Shown piece by piece: positions 43,721 to 52,608 of a DNA stretch of 64,000 nucleotides; the first letter of the stretch is position 1, and every line of letters begins with the position of its first letter. The notes under the pieces are model-generated. The model made no database searches. It saw only the letters and a program-made list of their open reading frames with translations, and was not told the DNA's origin. The stretch spans positions 91,600 to 155,599 of the forward strand of contig JAHBXR010000017.1 in assembly GCA_019636335.1 (NCBI GenBank), read 5' to 3'. Position numbers and translations under genes: made by a program. Source of the DNA: Pirellulales bacterium. Its GTDB lineage: Bacteria > Planctomycetota > Planctomycetia > Pirellulales > JAEUIK01.

Positions 43721-45652
43721 ATGCACACAGCCGACTCCACCACGCTCACCGAGCAAGCGTGCTCCGACGATGGCGCGTCGTCGCCTAGCGTCGTCACCTG
43801 GTGGCGGCGCCCGGTGGTGTTGTCCGGCCTTCTCGTGCTCGTGACCTTGCTGGCCTACGCGCGGTTGTATCGGGCCGAATTGCTCGACCTGGACGATCAC
43901 GAGAACATCACCTTCAATGGCCTCATCAATCCGCCCTCCTGGTCGGGGTTGGCGACGTTGTGGAGAGAGCCCTTTTTCGGGATGTATGCGCCGCTGTCGT
44001 ACACACTGCTGGCTGGCGAATGCTGGGTGGCGCAGCACCTGCCCGGCACGGACGGCCACCATCTGGACCCGACGATCTTTCATGCCGGGAATGTCGCGTT
44101 GCACGCGACGTGTGTCCTGCTCGTGTTTCTGATCCTGCGAGGTCTGGTGGCCGATGATGTGGCGGCCGCGATGGGGGCGCTGCTCTTTTCGCTGCACCCG
44201 CTGCAAGTCGAAGCGGTCGCCTGGGTAACCGAAGTGCGCGGCATGTTATGCGGCTTGCTGGCCTTGTTGTCGATCTACGCCTATCTGCGTTTTCTGGGAC
44301 CACCGCCGCCCATCAAGGGGGCCCACGCGGACCAAACGCCACGGATGGGGTCGCGCGGCCGCACGGCGTTCTATATCGTGGCGCTCGTGGCTTATTTGTT
44401 GGCGCTACTGTCGAAACCCTCGGCCGCTGCCGTGCCGCTCATCCTGATGATCTTCGAAGGCGTGCTCTACCAAAGATCGTGGAGGCCGATGCTCGCCCGG
44501 CTTGCCTGGTGGGGCGTGCCGGCGATCGGGCTGGCATGGTGGACGCGGCAACTGCAGGATGACAGCGTCTCGCGTTTTGTCTTCGAGCCCGCCTGGTGGC
44601 AGCGCCCTTTCGTAGCGCTGGATGCATTGACGTTTTATCTCGGCAAGCTGCTGATGCCGGTCGGGCTCGCCTTCGATCATGGCCGCAGCCCGCAGACCGT
44701 GTTAGCGCAGTGGTCGACCTACGTAATCTGGCTCGTGCCGGTGGGCCTGGTGACGCTACTCGCCTGGCTGCCGGGCCGACGTTGGTGGCTGACGGTCTGC
44801 GGCATCTTCGTGGCGGGTCTGCTGCCATCGCTGGGGTTGGTGTCGTTCGCGTTTCAAGATCTTTCGACCGTCGCCGAGCGGTTCGCCTTCCTCGCCATGT
44901 TGGGACCGGCGCTCGCCGTGGCCTGGATGATGACGTGGCCGAGCGTGCGACCGTGGCGCGGCGAGTTGAGTCTCGTGCTGGTCGGGCTGGCACTGGTGAC
45001 CGTCCGTCAGACGGGCTTCTGGCACGATACACAAACGCTGCTCGCCCACGGGCTGGCGGTCCATCCGAACAGCACCCTCTGTTTGACGAACGAGGCCTTG
45101 CAGCGAGCCGAGGCGGGAGACTTAACCGCCGCCGAGATGCTGCTCGACCGGGTCGTCGCGATCAACCCCAACGAGGCACGCGTCTGGATGAATCTCGCCG
45201 CGGTCTACACGCGGCAAGGACGCCCGGCCGACGCGATCGGCGCGCTCGAGCGCGCCGTCGAACAGCACAGCGCGGAGCCACAGCCGAAATTGGATCTCGC
45301 CCGAGTGCTGCTCGAGCAGAACGACTACGAACGAATCGTCTCCTTGCTGCAAGAGGTCGTGCAAGTTCGTCCGCAAGATCTTGAAGCTCATACCTATCTG
45401 GGAATCGCTCATTCGAATCTCGGTCAGCCAGCCGAGGCGAGCGTCCATTGGAGCATCGTTGTGCAGGCACAGCCGGAGAATGTCGCGGCGCGTCAGATGC
45501 TGGGCGAATCGCTGGCCCAGGCGGGGCGGCGGACCGAGGCGCTCGAGCAGTTGCGCGAGGTGCTCCGCCGGCAGCCCGATAATCAGCGTGCCGCCGATTT
45601 CATTCGCGCGGTCGAATCGCAATCGCCTGCCGATCAGCCCGCGGGACCATGA
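43721..45652 (+). CDS. Polytopic membrane protein with C-terminal TPR repeats (Tmtc-like), copy 1
   Basis: 643 residues from the ATG at 43721. About ten hydrophobic spans occupy residues 30-430. The first large loop contains LLDLDDHENITFNGLINPP, where an acidic pair sits just after the first span as in GT-C glycosyltransferases. About 435-640 consists of TPR units (MLLDRVVAINPNEARVWMNLAAVY and following). The architecture resembles eukaryotic TMTC O-mannosyltransferases and bacterial DUF1736-type proteins. Sugar transfer from a lipid donor to an exported protein is a reasonable guess, not shown. The next gene is a paralogue starting 50 bases downstream. Confidence 0.8.
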   Translation: MHTADSTTLTEQACSDDGASSPSVVTWWRRPVVLSGLLVLVTLLAYARLYRAELLDLDDHENITFNGLINPPSWSGLATLWREPFFGMYAPLSYTLLAGECWVAQHLPGTDGHHLDPTIFHAGNVALHATCVLLVFLILRGLVADDVAAAMGALLFSLHPLQVEAVAWVTEVRGMLCGLLALLSIYAYLRFLGPPPPIKGAHADQTPRMGSRGRTAFYIVALVAYLLALLSKPSAAAVPLILMIFEGVLYQRSWRPMLARLAWWGVPAIGLAWWTRQLQDDSVSRFVFEPAWWQRPFVALDALTFYLGKLLMPVGLAFDHGRSPQTVLAQWSTYVIWLVPVGLVTLLAWLPGRRWWLTVCGIFVAGLLPSLGLVSFAFQDLSTVAERFAFLAMLGPALAVAWMMTWPSVRPWRGELSLVLVGLALVTVRQTGFWHDTQTLLAHGLAVHPNSTLCLTNEALQRAEAGDLTAAEMLLDRVVAINPNEARVWMNLAAVYTRQGRPADAIGALERAVEQHSAEPQPKLDLARVLLEQNDYERIVSLLQEVVQVRPQDLEAHTYLGIAHSNLGQPAEASVHWSIVVQAQPENVAARQMLGESLAQAGRRTEALEQLREVLRRQPDNQRAADFIRAVESQSPADQPAGP

Positions 45653-45701
45653 CGCCTACTGCGAGCGGCGTCTTAGCCACGAAAACGCCCTAGCCCTCTT
45701 G

Positions 45702-47669
45702 ATGAAATCTACCGTGAACGAATCAGCACCATCCGCAAACACCGACGGGACGGAAGACGCGCTGGGGGGCATGTCGCGTCCCGTTGGCGAATCCGCGGCC
45801 GCGGACCGGCGCGTACGGCTAAAGTTCTGGCTGCTACCGGTGCTATTGGTACTGGCAACGCTCCTCGTGTACGTCCGGGTCTACAACGCGAAGTTTGTGG
45901 CCTACGACGACGATCGCCATCTCACGTTCAATCAGCATCTGAACCCGCCTGGTTGGCAGGGGTTGAAGCGACTGTGGGCGAAGCCCTATTTCGGCGTGTA
46001 TGTGCCGTTGGCGTACACGTTTTATGCGGGCGAGGCCTGGTTTGCTGTCTACGAAGGACCGACCGGCCTGAGCCTGTTCGATCCGCGCGTGTTCCACGTG
46101 ACGAACGTTTGCTTGCACGCCGGTTGTGTCCTTCTGGCGTTTGCCGTGCTGCGACTGTTGGTGGCCGACGATATCGCGGCGGCACTGGGCGCCCTGCTCT
46201 TCGCCTGGCATCCGTTGCAGGTGGAATCGGTGGCCTGGGTCTCGGAGACGCGCGGCACGCTGGCGGGCATCTTGAGCTTCTGGTCGATCTACGAGTACTT
46301 GCGTTTTCGCGGATTGCAGGCGAGCTCGGCCAGTGTCGCCGAGGACGCAAGATCGATAGCAGGAACGCCGCGCGGCGCCGCGCGGCACTATGTTCTCGCG
46401 GTGGTGGCGTTTTTACTGGCCTTGCTGTGCAAGCCGTCGGCCGTCTCGGTTCCGCTGATGCTTGGCGTGCTCGACCTGGTTTGGTTGCGCCGCGCGTTCT
46501 GGCCCACGCTGTTGAGTGTCGGTTGGTGGTTGGCGCCAGCGGTCGCGCTGACGATTTTGACCAGTGGTGTGCAGGCCGAGGCAGTCCACTCGCAGACGAT
46601 GGCAGTCGATTGGTGGCAGCGTCCCCTGATCGCAGGCGATGCGCTCGATTTCTATCTCTTCAAACTGATCGTTCCCTACGGCTTGGCCATCGACTATGGT
46701 CGCACGCCAGCGCACGTGCTCGAGAGTGCGTGGGTCTACGTGAGTTGGTTGCTGCCTCTCGTGCTGGTGGGCCTGCTCGGGTGTCTGCCCCATCGCCGGG
46801 CGTGGCTGACGGCGGCTGGTCTGTATGTCGCCGGCGTGGCGCCCGTGCTGGGATTCCTGTCGTTCGCCTTTCAGGCGATCTCGACCGTGAGCGATCGGTA
46901 CGTCTATCTGGCAATGTTGGGGCCGGCCTTTGCCCTGGCATGGTTCGTCGGTCACGTCCTTAAGGGGGGCTGGCGCCTCGAGACCGTGCTGTTGTTGTGC
47001 GCATTCGGCGGACTGACGATGTATTACTCGGGATTCTGGTACGACTCGCGCACGCTCTTCGAACGAGCGATCAAGATCAATCCGCGCAGCACCACCGCCA
47101 TGAACGGTCTCGCCGTATTGGCGATGGAGGTGAAAGATTACGAGACGTCCGAACAGCTTCTGAGGCAGGCCGTCGAGTTACAGCCGAACGACCCGATTCC
47201 CCGGACCAACCTGGGGGTGCTCTACGAACGCATGGAGCGTGACGATGAGGCAATCGAACAGTATCGTCGCGCCATTGAAGCGAAACCCGGCTTCACCCTG
47301 GCCCAGCTCTTTCTCGGCATGCAGTACTACTACCGGCAAGATTGGAATCGTGCCGTCGAGGCCCTGTTGCCGGCGGTCGCCACGTCACCTCACATGACCG
47401 AGGCACGGCTTTATCTGGGCCTGTCGCTCGTCAACAGCGGGCGTAACGAAGAATCGCTCGAACATTGGCAGGCGATTCTCGACGTCATGCCCGACAACGT
47501 CGATGCGCACATGGCCTACGGCAATGCGCTGGCCAAGCTGGGGCGACTCGCCGAGGCCCGCGAGCACTTTGCGGCGGTGCTGAGAGTGCGCCCCAAGAAC
47601 CAAGGGGCGCAGAAATACCTGGAGTGGGCGGACTCGCAGTTGAATGCGGTCCCGAGGGGCACCCCTTGA
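45702..47669 (+). CDS. Polytopic membrane protein with C-terminal TPR repeats (Tmtc-like), copy 2
   Basis: 655 residues from the ATG at 45702. It follows the neighbour from end to end: FVAYDDDRHLTFNQHLNPPGWQGLKRLWAK against LLDLDDHENITFNGLINPPSWSGLATLWRE, HPLQVESVAWVSETRG against HPLQVEAVAWVTEVRG, and similar spans and TPR units (about 445-645). The acidic loop after span 1 carries a DDD triplet. The two genes are clearly a tandem duplication. The frame is open a further 107 codons upstream but only as an overlap with copy 1. The same GT-C-like role is suggested. Confidence 0.8.
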   Translation: MKSTVNESAPSANTDGTEDALGGMSRPVGESAAADRRVRLKFWLLPVLLVLATLLVYVRVYNAKFVAYDDDRHLTFNQHLNPPGWQGLKRLWAKPYFGVYVPLAYTFYAGEAWFAVYEGPTGLSLFDPRVFHVTNVCLHAGCVLLAFAVLRLLVADDIAAALGALLFAWHPLQVESVAWVSETRGTLAGILSFWSIYEYLRFRGLQASSASVAEDARSIAGTPRGAARHYVLAVVAFLLALLCKPSAVSVPLMLGVLDLVWLRRAFWPTLLSVGWWLAPAVALTILTSGVQAEAVHSQTMAVDWWQRPLIAGDALDFYLFKLIVPYGLAIDYGRTPAHVLESAWVYVSWLLPLVLVGLLGCLPHRRAWLTAAGLYVAGVAPVLGFLSFAFQAISTVSDRYVYLAMLGPAFALAWFVGHVLKGGWRLETVLLLCAFGGLTMYYSGFWYDSRTLFERAIKINPRSTTAMNGLAVLAMEVKDYETSEQLLRQAVELQPNDPIPRTNLGVLYERMERDDEAIEQYRRAIEAKPGFTLAQLFLGMQYYYRQDWNRAVEALLPAVATSPHMTEARLYLGLSLVNSGRNEESLEHWQAILDVMPDNVDAHMAYGNALAKLGRLAEAREHFAAVLRVRPKNQGAQKYLEWADSQLNAVPRGTP

Positions 47670-47875
47670 GGGAGCGGCAAAGTTCGCCCTCACAACCGCT
47701 ACAGACGGACGCCGCCGCGGGCGAGATTTGTCGAGCGGCGGGGGCCCTGCGCCGATCGCGGTCGGCAGGCATAAGTTACGTTTGCAGTGACCGCCGCGCC
47801 CGCCTCGTTGTTCCGCCCACCGTTGCCGCCCGCGCTCGTGTGCTTGCACTCGCGTCGTGCGGGGAGAATCCCACC

Positions 47876-48049
47876 ATGTCGAACGTAACTCATGGCGATC
47901 TGGCTGATCTCATGGTGCGTGCGCGTGCGCTCGAACTGCGCGTGATTCAGTTGCAGCAGACGATCGACACGCTGCGCGTCGAGGCACAGGCCTGCATTGC
48001 CGCGCGCGAACGCGAGCTCGACCTGCTGGCTGCCTGCGAAACCGACTAG
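47876..48049 (+). CDS. 57-residue coiled-coil protein
   Basis: An ATG at 47876 with GGGGAG nine bases upstream opens a 57-codon frame with high third-position GC. The sequence (LADLMVRARALELRVIQLQQ and on) has clear heptads over most of its length and two Cys. No family was recognised. A small cytoplasmic coiled-coil protein, perhaps a binding partner of an unknown complex. The 206 bases before it hold nothing notable. Confidence 0.6.
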   Translation: MSNVTHGDLADLMVRARALELRVIQLQQTIDTLRVEAQACIAARERELDLLAACETD

Positions 48050-48361
48050 TGTCCCTGCTTGGCTGGCAGCGACCAAGACTAACGTCCTCGCGACCCACGC
48101 TGGCGCTGCTAGCGTGCCGGTATTCGCCGGTCAGAATTGTGGAGCGCTGGCGCCACCCCTCCTCCGCGGCTTGCGCAAATTCTCCGCCGTCGGCAGAATC
48201 CTTGCGACCGCGCTAATCTCGCATGCTGCTCCTGACCGAAGCGGAACGTAGGTAGTCTCCGCGTCGAGGGCGCGCCTCGTGTGCTGCGCGTTCCGTGGGG
48301 CAGGGCCAATCGACAGGTAGGATCCCTGTCTTGCTGGCGTCATCCAGGGAGAGGAATTGCC
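48050..48361. other. Intergenic region with a short dispersed-repeat-like palindrome
   Basis: About 310 bases without a believable gene. ACAGGTAGGATCCCTGT at 48313-48329 is an imperfect palindrome around GGATCC and is followed by CTTGCTGGCG. Similar short sequences recur in planctomycete intergenic DNA as I recall it. The GAGAGGA binding site for the vWA gene lies at the end. Confidence 0.4.
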
Positions 48362-49579
48362 ATGCACCGCGATCTTCGCTGCCAGACCAGCTTCTTCGCG
48401 TCACGTGCTCGTCGCGCGGGTAGGACGCTGCTCTTGCTCGCCGTGCTGACTGGTATGACCGGCGTCTCGCGCGCCGAGGGGAATGTCGCTTCGACGATCA
48501 CCTTCGTGCTGGATTGCTCGGCGCCCATGTCCGAGCCGGCAAACGTCGCCACGTCGGCGGGGGACGTGAAAGGCGCCGTCACGATGCGCTTCGATGCGGC
48601 CCGCGAGGCACTGATTGCCATGCTCAATCAGTTGGCCGAAGAAGGGAACCACGAGGCGAGCGTCATTCTGTTCGGGCATCGACTGGCCTGGGATGGCACG
48701 GATGAGCCTCAGCTCATGGAGCAGACCGGGTATCTCGAACAGACCTTGGGCTTTGGTGCGTTGGCCGGGTTGATGCCGGGCGATGACGTCGAGGTGATTC
48801 GCCCGCTCGGGCCCTTCGGTCTCGCCGAGCTCGCGACGATCACCGAACGTTTGAATGTCGCCCAACCCTGGGGCGAGAGTCCCCTCTACTACGCGTTGGT
48901 AAAAGCGATGGATGGCTTCAGCGGCCGCCGCAACTCTTCGCAGGCGGGCATCGTCGTGCTGACCGATGGTCGCAACAAGCAATGGCTGGCGCGCAACCGT
49001 TGGGGGCGCGACAATCTGGGCAAGTTGATCGAATCGAGCCCCGTACCGATTCACATCGTCAGCTACGGTGCGTCGCCGCAAGGCAGCGGTACTTCAGAAA
49101 CCGAGCTGCGCGAGCTCGTGACGCTCAGCGGCGGAACGTTCAAGGCAGCCGAGCGGGCGGACGTGCTCGTCGCTCAACTCGAGAACGTCTTCATCACGTC
49201 GAATCGCTCGGAGTCGGTGGCCTCGCCGGCGAGCGAGCAACTCTCGGCGGCCACGGGCGGAACGGCGATTGCCGGCGTGCCCGCAGCCGCGCCGCCGGTC
49301 TCGACCGCGGCCCAGCGCAACACGATTCAAGGGCGGGTGATGATGTACAAGAATCCCGTTCGTGGAGCCGTGGTGATGCTGTCGGGAGCGGATGTGCCCC
49401 AGGTGCAGACCGATCGCGAGGGGCACTTCACCTTGCGTGGCGTCGCGCCGGGCCAGTACAAGCTGGAGATCGACGCGACGTACAAGAATATCACCTACCA
49501 CACCCAGCAAGCAGTCAGCGTCGAGCCCGCGCCGAATCACGGACCCACGGTCGAGATTCGACTCGAGCAACGGCGGTAA
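48362..49579 (+). CDS. Secreted von Willebrand A domain protein with carboxypeptidase-regulatory-like domain
   Basis: 405 residues with a signal peptide (about 1-38; RTLLLLAVLTGMTGVSRA). The vWA-like domain (about 44-265) begins ITFVLDCSAPMSEP, where the metal-site motif DxSxS is altered to D-x-S-x-P, and includes GIVVLTDGRNKQW with the second metal-site Asp. After a Pro/Ala/Ser linker, about 325-400 is a CnaB/carboxypeptidase-regulatory-like beta sandwich (IQGRVMMYKNPVRGAVVMLSG, DREGHFTLRGVAPGQYKLE). It is probably a periplasmic or surface binding protein. GAGAGGA before the ATG at 48362 supports the start. It is convergent with glnB. Confidence 0.8.
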   Translation: MHRDLRCQTSFFASRARRAGRTLLLLAVLTGMTGVSRAEGNVASTITFVLDCSAPMSEPANVATSAGDVKGAVTMRFDAAREALIAMLNQLAEEGNHEASVILFGHRLAWDGTDEPQLMEQTGYLEQTLGFGALAGLMPGDDVEVIRPLGPFGLAELATITERLNVAQPWGESPLYYALVKAMDGFSGRRNSSQAGIVVLTDGRNKQWLARNRWGRDNLGKLIESSPVPIHIVSYGASPQGSGTSETELRELVTLSGGTFKAAERADVLVAQLENVFITSNRSESVASPASEQLSAATGGTAIAGVPAAAPPVSTAAQRNTIQGRVMMYKNPVRGAVVMLSGADVPQVQTDREGHFTLRGVAPGQYKLEIDATYKNITYHTQQAVSVEPAPNHGPTVEIRLEQRR

Positions 49580-49637
49580 CTGTTGCTGCGGCGTGATGGG
49601 TAATGCGAATGGGAGAACGTCGCGCGGTGGGGCAGCC

Positions 49638-49997
<360 letters not shown>

Positions 49998-50087
49998 TCA
50001 GGACTAAACAGTAGGAGGGCGCGAAAGCTCGCGCCGCCACGGACGGTCGGCAATCCTTAGCATCGGACCTGGCGACGAGGGAAACAA

Positions 50088-50124
50088 CCTTGGCTTGGGC
50101 AACGCTGAGCCACCCAAGCCAAGG
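50088..50124 (-). terminator. Perfect 12-bp hairpin between amtB and glnB
   Basis: CCTTGGCTTGGG at 50088-50099 pairs with CCCAAGCCAAGG at 50113-50124 across a 13-base loop. It lies 45 bases after the amtB stop and 112 bases before the glnB start. No T-run follows on the minus strand, so it may be a partial terminator or attenuator setting the amtB to glnB ratio, or an RNA-stability element. Confidence 0.6.
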
Positions 50125-50168
50125 CGTCCTTCTGGCCAGGCGAAAGCCAGAGCGGATTGCTGCAAGCT

Positions 50169-51608
50169 CTAGCCGAAAATGTAACCCTCCTCGCCGTGTT
50201 GGCTGACGTCGAGGCCGATGACCTCGTCTTCTTCACCGACACGCAGGCCGATCGTGAAGTCGATCAGCTTGAGCAGCACGACGCTGCCGACGACGGCGAA
50301 GACCCAGGTGATGACCGTGGCGACAACCTGCGCCTTGAAGACTTCCGTGCCCCCTTCGATGAGCCCGAGAGGCTCACCGCCACCGATATCCCACACCGCA
50401 CGCGTGGCGAAGACCCCAGTGAGGATGGCCCCCAGGGTACCGCCGAGTCCGTGGACGCCGAAGGCATCGAGCGAATCGTCGTAGCCGAGCTTCGGCTTGA
50501 GCAAGGCACAGGCGAAGCAGCAGACGACGCCGGCCGTTGCGCCCATGAAGATGGCGGGCATGCAGGTCACGAAGCCCGCGGCGGGGGTGATGCAGACGAG
50601 TCCAGCCACCGCGCCCGACGAGGCTCCCAACAGCGTCGGCTTGCCGCGCCACAGCCACTCGACCAGGGGCCAGGCGACGGCGCCGGCACCGGCCGAGAAG
50701 TGGGTTGCCGCGAAAGCGCTCGAGGCGATGCCATCGGCCGCCAGGGCACTACCGGCGTTGAAGCCGAACCAACCCACCCACAACATGCCGGCGCCCAAGG
50801 CGGTGAAGGCCAGGTTGTGCGGCGGCATGGGCTGCGTGGGATAACCCATGCGCTTGCCCACCAACAAAGCCGCCACGAGGGCCGAGACGCCCGAGCTGAT
50901 ATGCACCACGGTACCACCGGCGAAGTCCAAAGCACCACCGGAGAAGATTCCGGTCGCGTGCGAGCTACCGAACGCCAGGATGCCACCGCCCCAGACCCAG
51001 TGGGCCAGTGGGCAGTACACGCCCAGACCCCACAAGACCGAGAAGGCAACCATGGCGCTGAACTTCATGCGTTCGGCAAAGGCGCCGCAGATCAGAGCGG
51101 GAGTGATGATGAAGAACATGCCCTGGAAGAGCATGTGCGTCAGTCTCGGGATGCTGAGGTCGGGATGGATCGGGATTTCAGACCCTTGGCCTTCGATCCA
51201 GGTGGCTTCGACCCCTTTCATAAAGAGGAAGTCGCCGTTGCCGATCAACGCGTTGCTACCCCCGAACGCCAACGAATAACCCACCATGGCCCACAGCACC
51301 GCCATCAGGCCCATCAGCGTGATGCACTGCATGAGCACGCTGACCACATTCTGCTTGCGGACGAGACCACCGTAGAACATGGCCAATCCCGGGGTGGTCA
51401 TGAACAACACCAACGCGCAGGACGTGAGCATCCAGGCATTGTCGCCGCGATCGAGCGTGGGGGCTTCGGCCTCCTCCGCCGTGGGCGCGGCGGCTTCTTC
51501 GACTCGGGCGGCCTCTTCGGCCTCTTGGGCCATGGCCGGACCTGCCCAACACAATACTACCGCCGAGCACAGTAGTGCCCAGCAACCAAAGATCATCATG
51601 CGTTTCAT
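50169..51608 (-). CDS. amtB: Ammonium transporter
   Basis: 479 residues. A cleavable signal peptide (1-27, ending AMA) is followed by an acidic Glu/Ala-rich stretch, then the eleven-span Amt core. It has the periplasmic NAWMLTSCALVLFMTTPGLAMFYGGLVR start, the pore His pair in GGTVVHISSG and FGVHGLGG, and Trp/Phe of the substrate filter. The C-terminus (LRVGEEDEVIGLDVSQHGEEGY) is the conserved tail that contacts P-II. It carries ammonium into the cell. The likely start has GGTGAGG about nine bases upstream. Confidence 0.95.
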   Translation of the reverse strand: MKRMMIFGCWALLCSAVVLCWAGPAMAQEAEEAARVEEAAAPTAEEAEAPTLDRGDNAWMLTSCALVLFMTTPGLAMFYGGLVRKQNVVSVLMQCITLMGLMAVLWAMVGYSLAFGGSNALIGNGDFLFMKGVEATWIEGQGSEIPIHPDLSIPRLTHMLFQGMFFIITPALICGAFAERMKFSAMVAFSVLWGLGVYCPLAHWVWGGGILAFGSSHATGIFSGGALDFAGGTVVHISSGVSALVAALLVGKRMGYPTQPMPPHNLAFTALGAGMLWVGWFGFNAGSALAADGIASSAFAATHFSAGAGAVAWPLVEWLWRGKPTLLGASSGAVAGLVCITPAAGFVTCMPAIFMGATAGVVCCFACALLKPKLGYDDSLDAFGVHGLGGTLGAILTGVFATRAVWDIGGGEPLGLIEGGTEVFKAQVVATVITWVFAVVGSVVLLKLIDFTIGLRVGEEDEVIGLDVSQHGEEGYIFG

Positions 51609-51632
51609 AAATTCGCCTCACCAGAAGGACAG

Positions 51633-51674
51633 GGCCTGAACCGTTGTAAATGACTGCTGTCTGCCGTTCAGGCC
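51633..51674. promoter_or_regulatory. Spaced 9-bp inverted repeat upstream of amtB
   Basis: GGCCTGAAC (51633-51641) and GTTCAGGCC (51666-51674), 24-base spacer, 25-66 bases before the amtB ATG. On the minus strand a TACAAC lies between the arms and could be a -10 box. A dimeric regulator site or a leader hairpin are both possible. Confidence 0.4.
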
Positions 51675-51777
51675 GCAGCGACAACAATCAAAAACCAATG
51701 AAAACGATCGATCTGTGCCGCGCCGGGACGCCGTTGGTCCGAGCGACACGCGCAGGCGCGCAACCCGAGCAACGAAC

Positions 51778-51798
51778 ATCGCCGCCACAAGCGGCGAT
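51778..51798. repeat. Perfect 8-bp hairpin
   Basis: ATCGCCGC (51778-51785) and GCGGCGAT (51791-51798), loop CACAA. It lies about 105 bases beyond the stop of the small minus-strand gene at 51904 and may end its transcript. No T-run. Confidence 0.45.
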
Positions 51799-51903
51799 TC
51801 CCTGCAAGAAGGACTTCGTCGTGCCTCGCCTGTTGCCGACGCGGCGAACTCAAGTCGAGCGGGGGCGTCTCGCCAAGACGCGACCGCGGGAAACATGGAT
51901 TCG

Positions 51904-52236
51904 CTACGCCTGGAGTAGGGCGCCCCAGCCATGCAGGCGGGGCTTGAAGAACTTCGCCTGGTGCGGGGCCGTCTCCTCGGCCACGCACATACCGTCGTGC
52001 GCCTTCGAATCCGCCGACGAGGTGGTCAGCATCCCACCCCGCCCGCTCGAGGCTGCGTCGCGCTGCGATTCCAATCCGCTCGACGCCCTCTCCACAAACC
52101 ACGCACGGAGGCTAACCGAGTGGGAGATACCCACCTGGAGCTCGCCCGAGTCGCGCTCGGTGCAAACTCTCGCGACGCGATATGTCCCTCCCAGCACAGC
52201 CAGAAGTACCAGGGCTCGGAGGGACATGCGCGCCAT
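51904..52236 (-). CDS. Hypothetical small protein with N-terminal hydrophobic segment
   Basis: 110 residues from an ATG at 52236 (another ATG at 52227). Third-position GC is high throughout and the sequence looks protein-like, which is why I report it. Residues of about 4-22 (MSLRALVLLAVLGGTYRVARV) are a signal or anchor segment. Ser and Gly-rich and Cys-containing stretches follow, with HDGMCVAEETAPHQAKFFKPRLHGW near the end. No family was recognised and no clear ribosome-binding site precedes it. It is upstream of amtB on the same strand. Confidence 0.5.
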   Translation of the reverse strand: MARMSLRALVLLAVLGGTYRVARVCTERDSGELQVGISHSVSLRAWFVERASSGLESQRDAASSGRGGMLTTSSADSKAHDGMCVAEETAPHQAKFFKPRLHGWGALLQA

Positions 52237-52608
52237 ATCGAAAGCAATCCAACCTCCGTCCGCACGCTGAGGACCCGTGCGCACGATGTACGCTCGTTTG
52301 GCAACTCTCGTGCCGCGAAGCTAGCTGCAGCAGAGAAGTAGTGTGGTAAGCCGTTTCCTCACAAAGTCTTAAAGGGTGAAGAAATCTCTCTGGCGAAGTG
52401 TCAGCAGCCGGACCACGAGCCTCCTGTTGCAAGTGATGCGCGCAGGGTTTGCGTAGCATTGGGGCACCTGCCCGGTGCGTGTGCCTTGCCACTGAGCGAC
52501 AGCAGAATTCGGCTCTGGGACAGAGCGCTCCCAGGAGCCCAGGCTGGAATGCCATCGCGGGACTGGAAGTCGTGCTTGTAGCCTTGCAGGAATAACAAGC
52601 CTGGTGGC
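52237..52608. other. Intergenic DNA after the sulfatase gene
   Basis: About 370 bases. I see no believable gene on either strand, no tandem repeat and no clear promoter. Open frames here continue from the sulfatase region without coding character. Confidence 0.45.
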
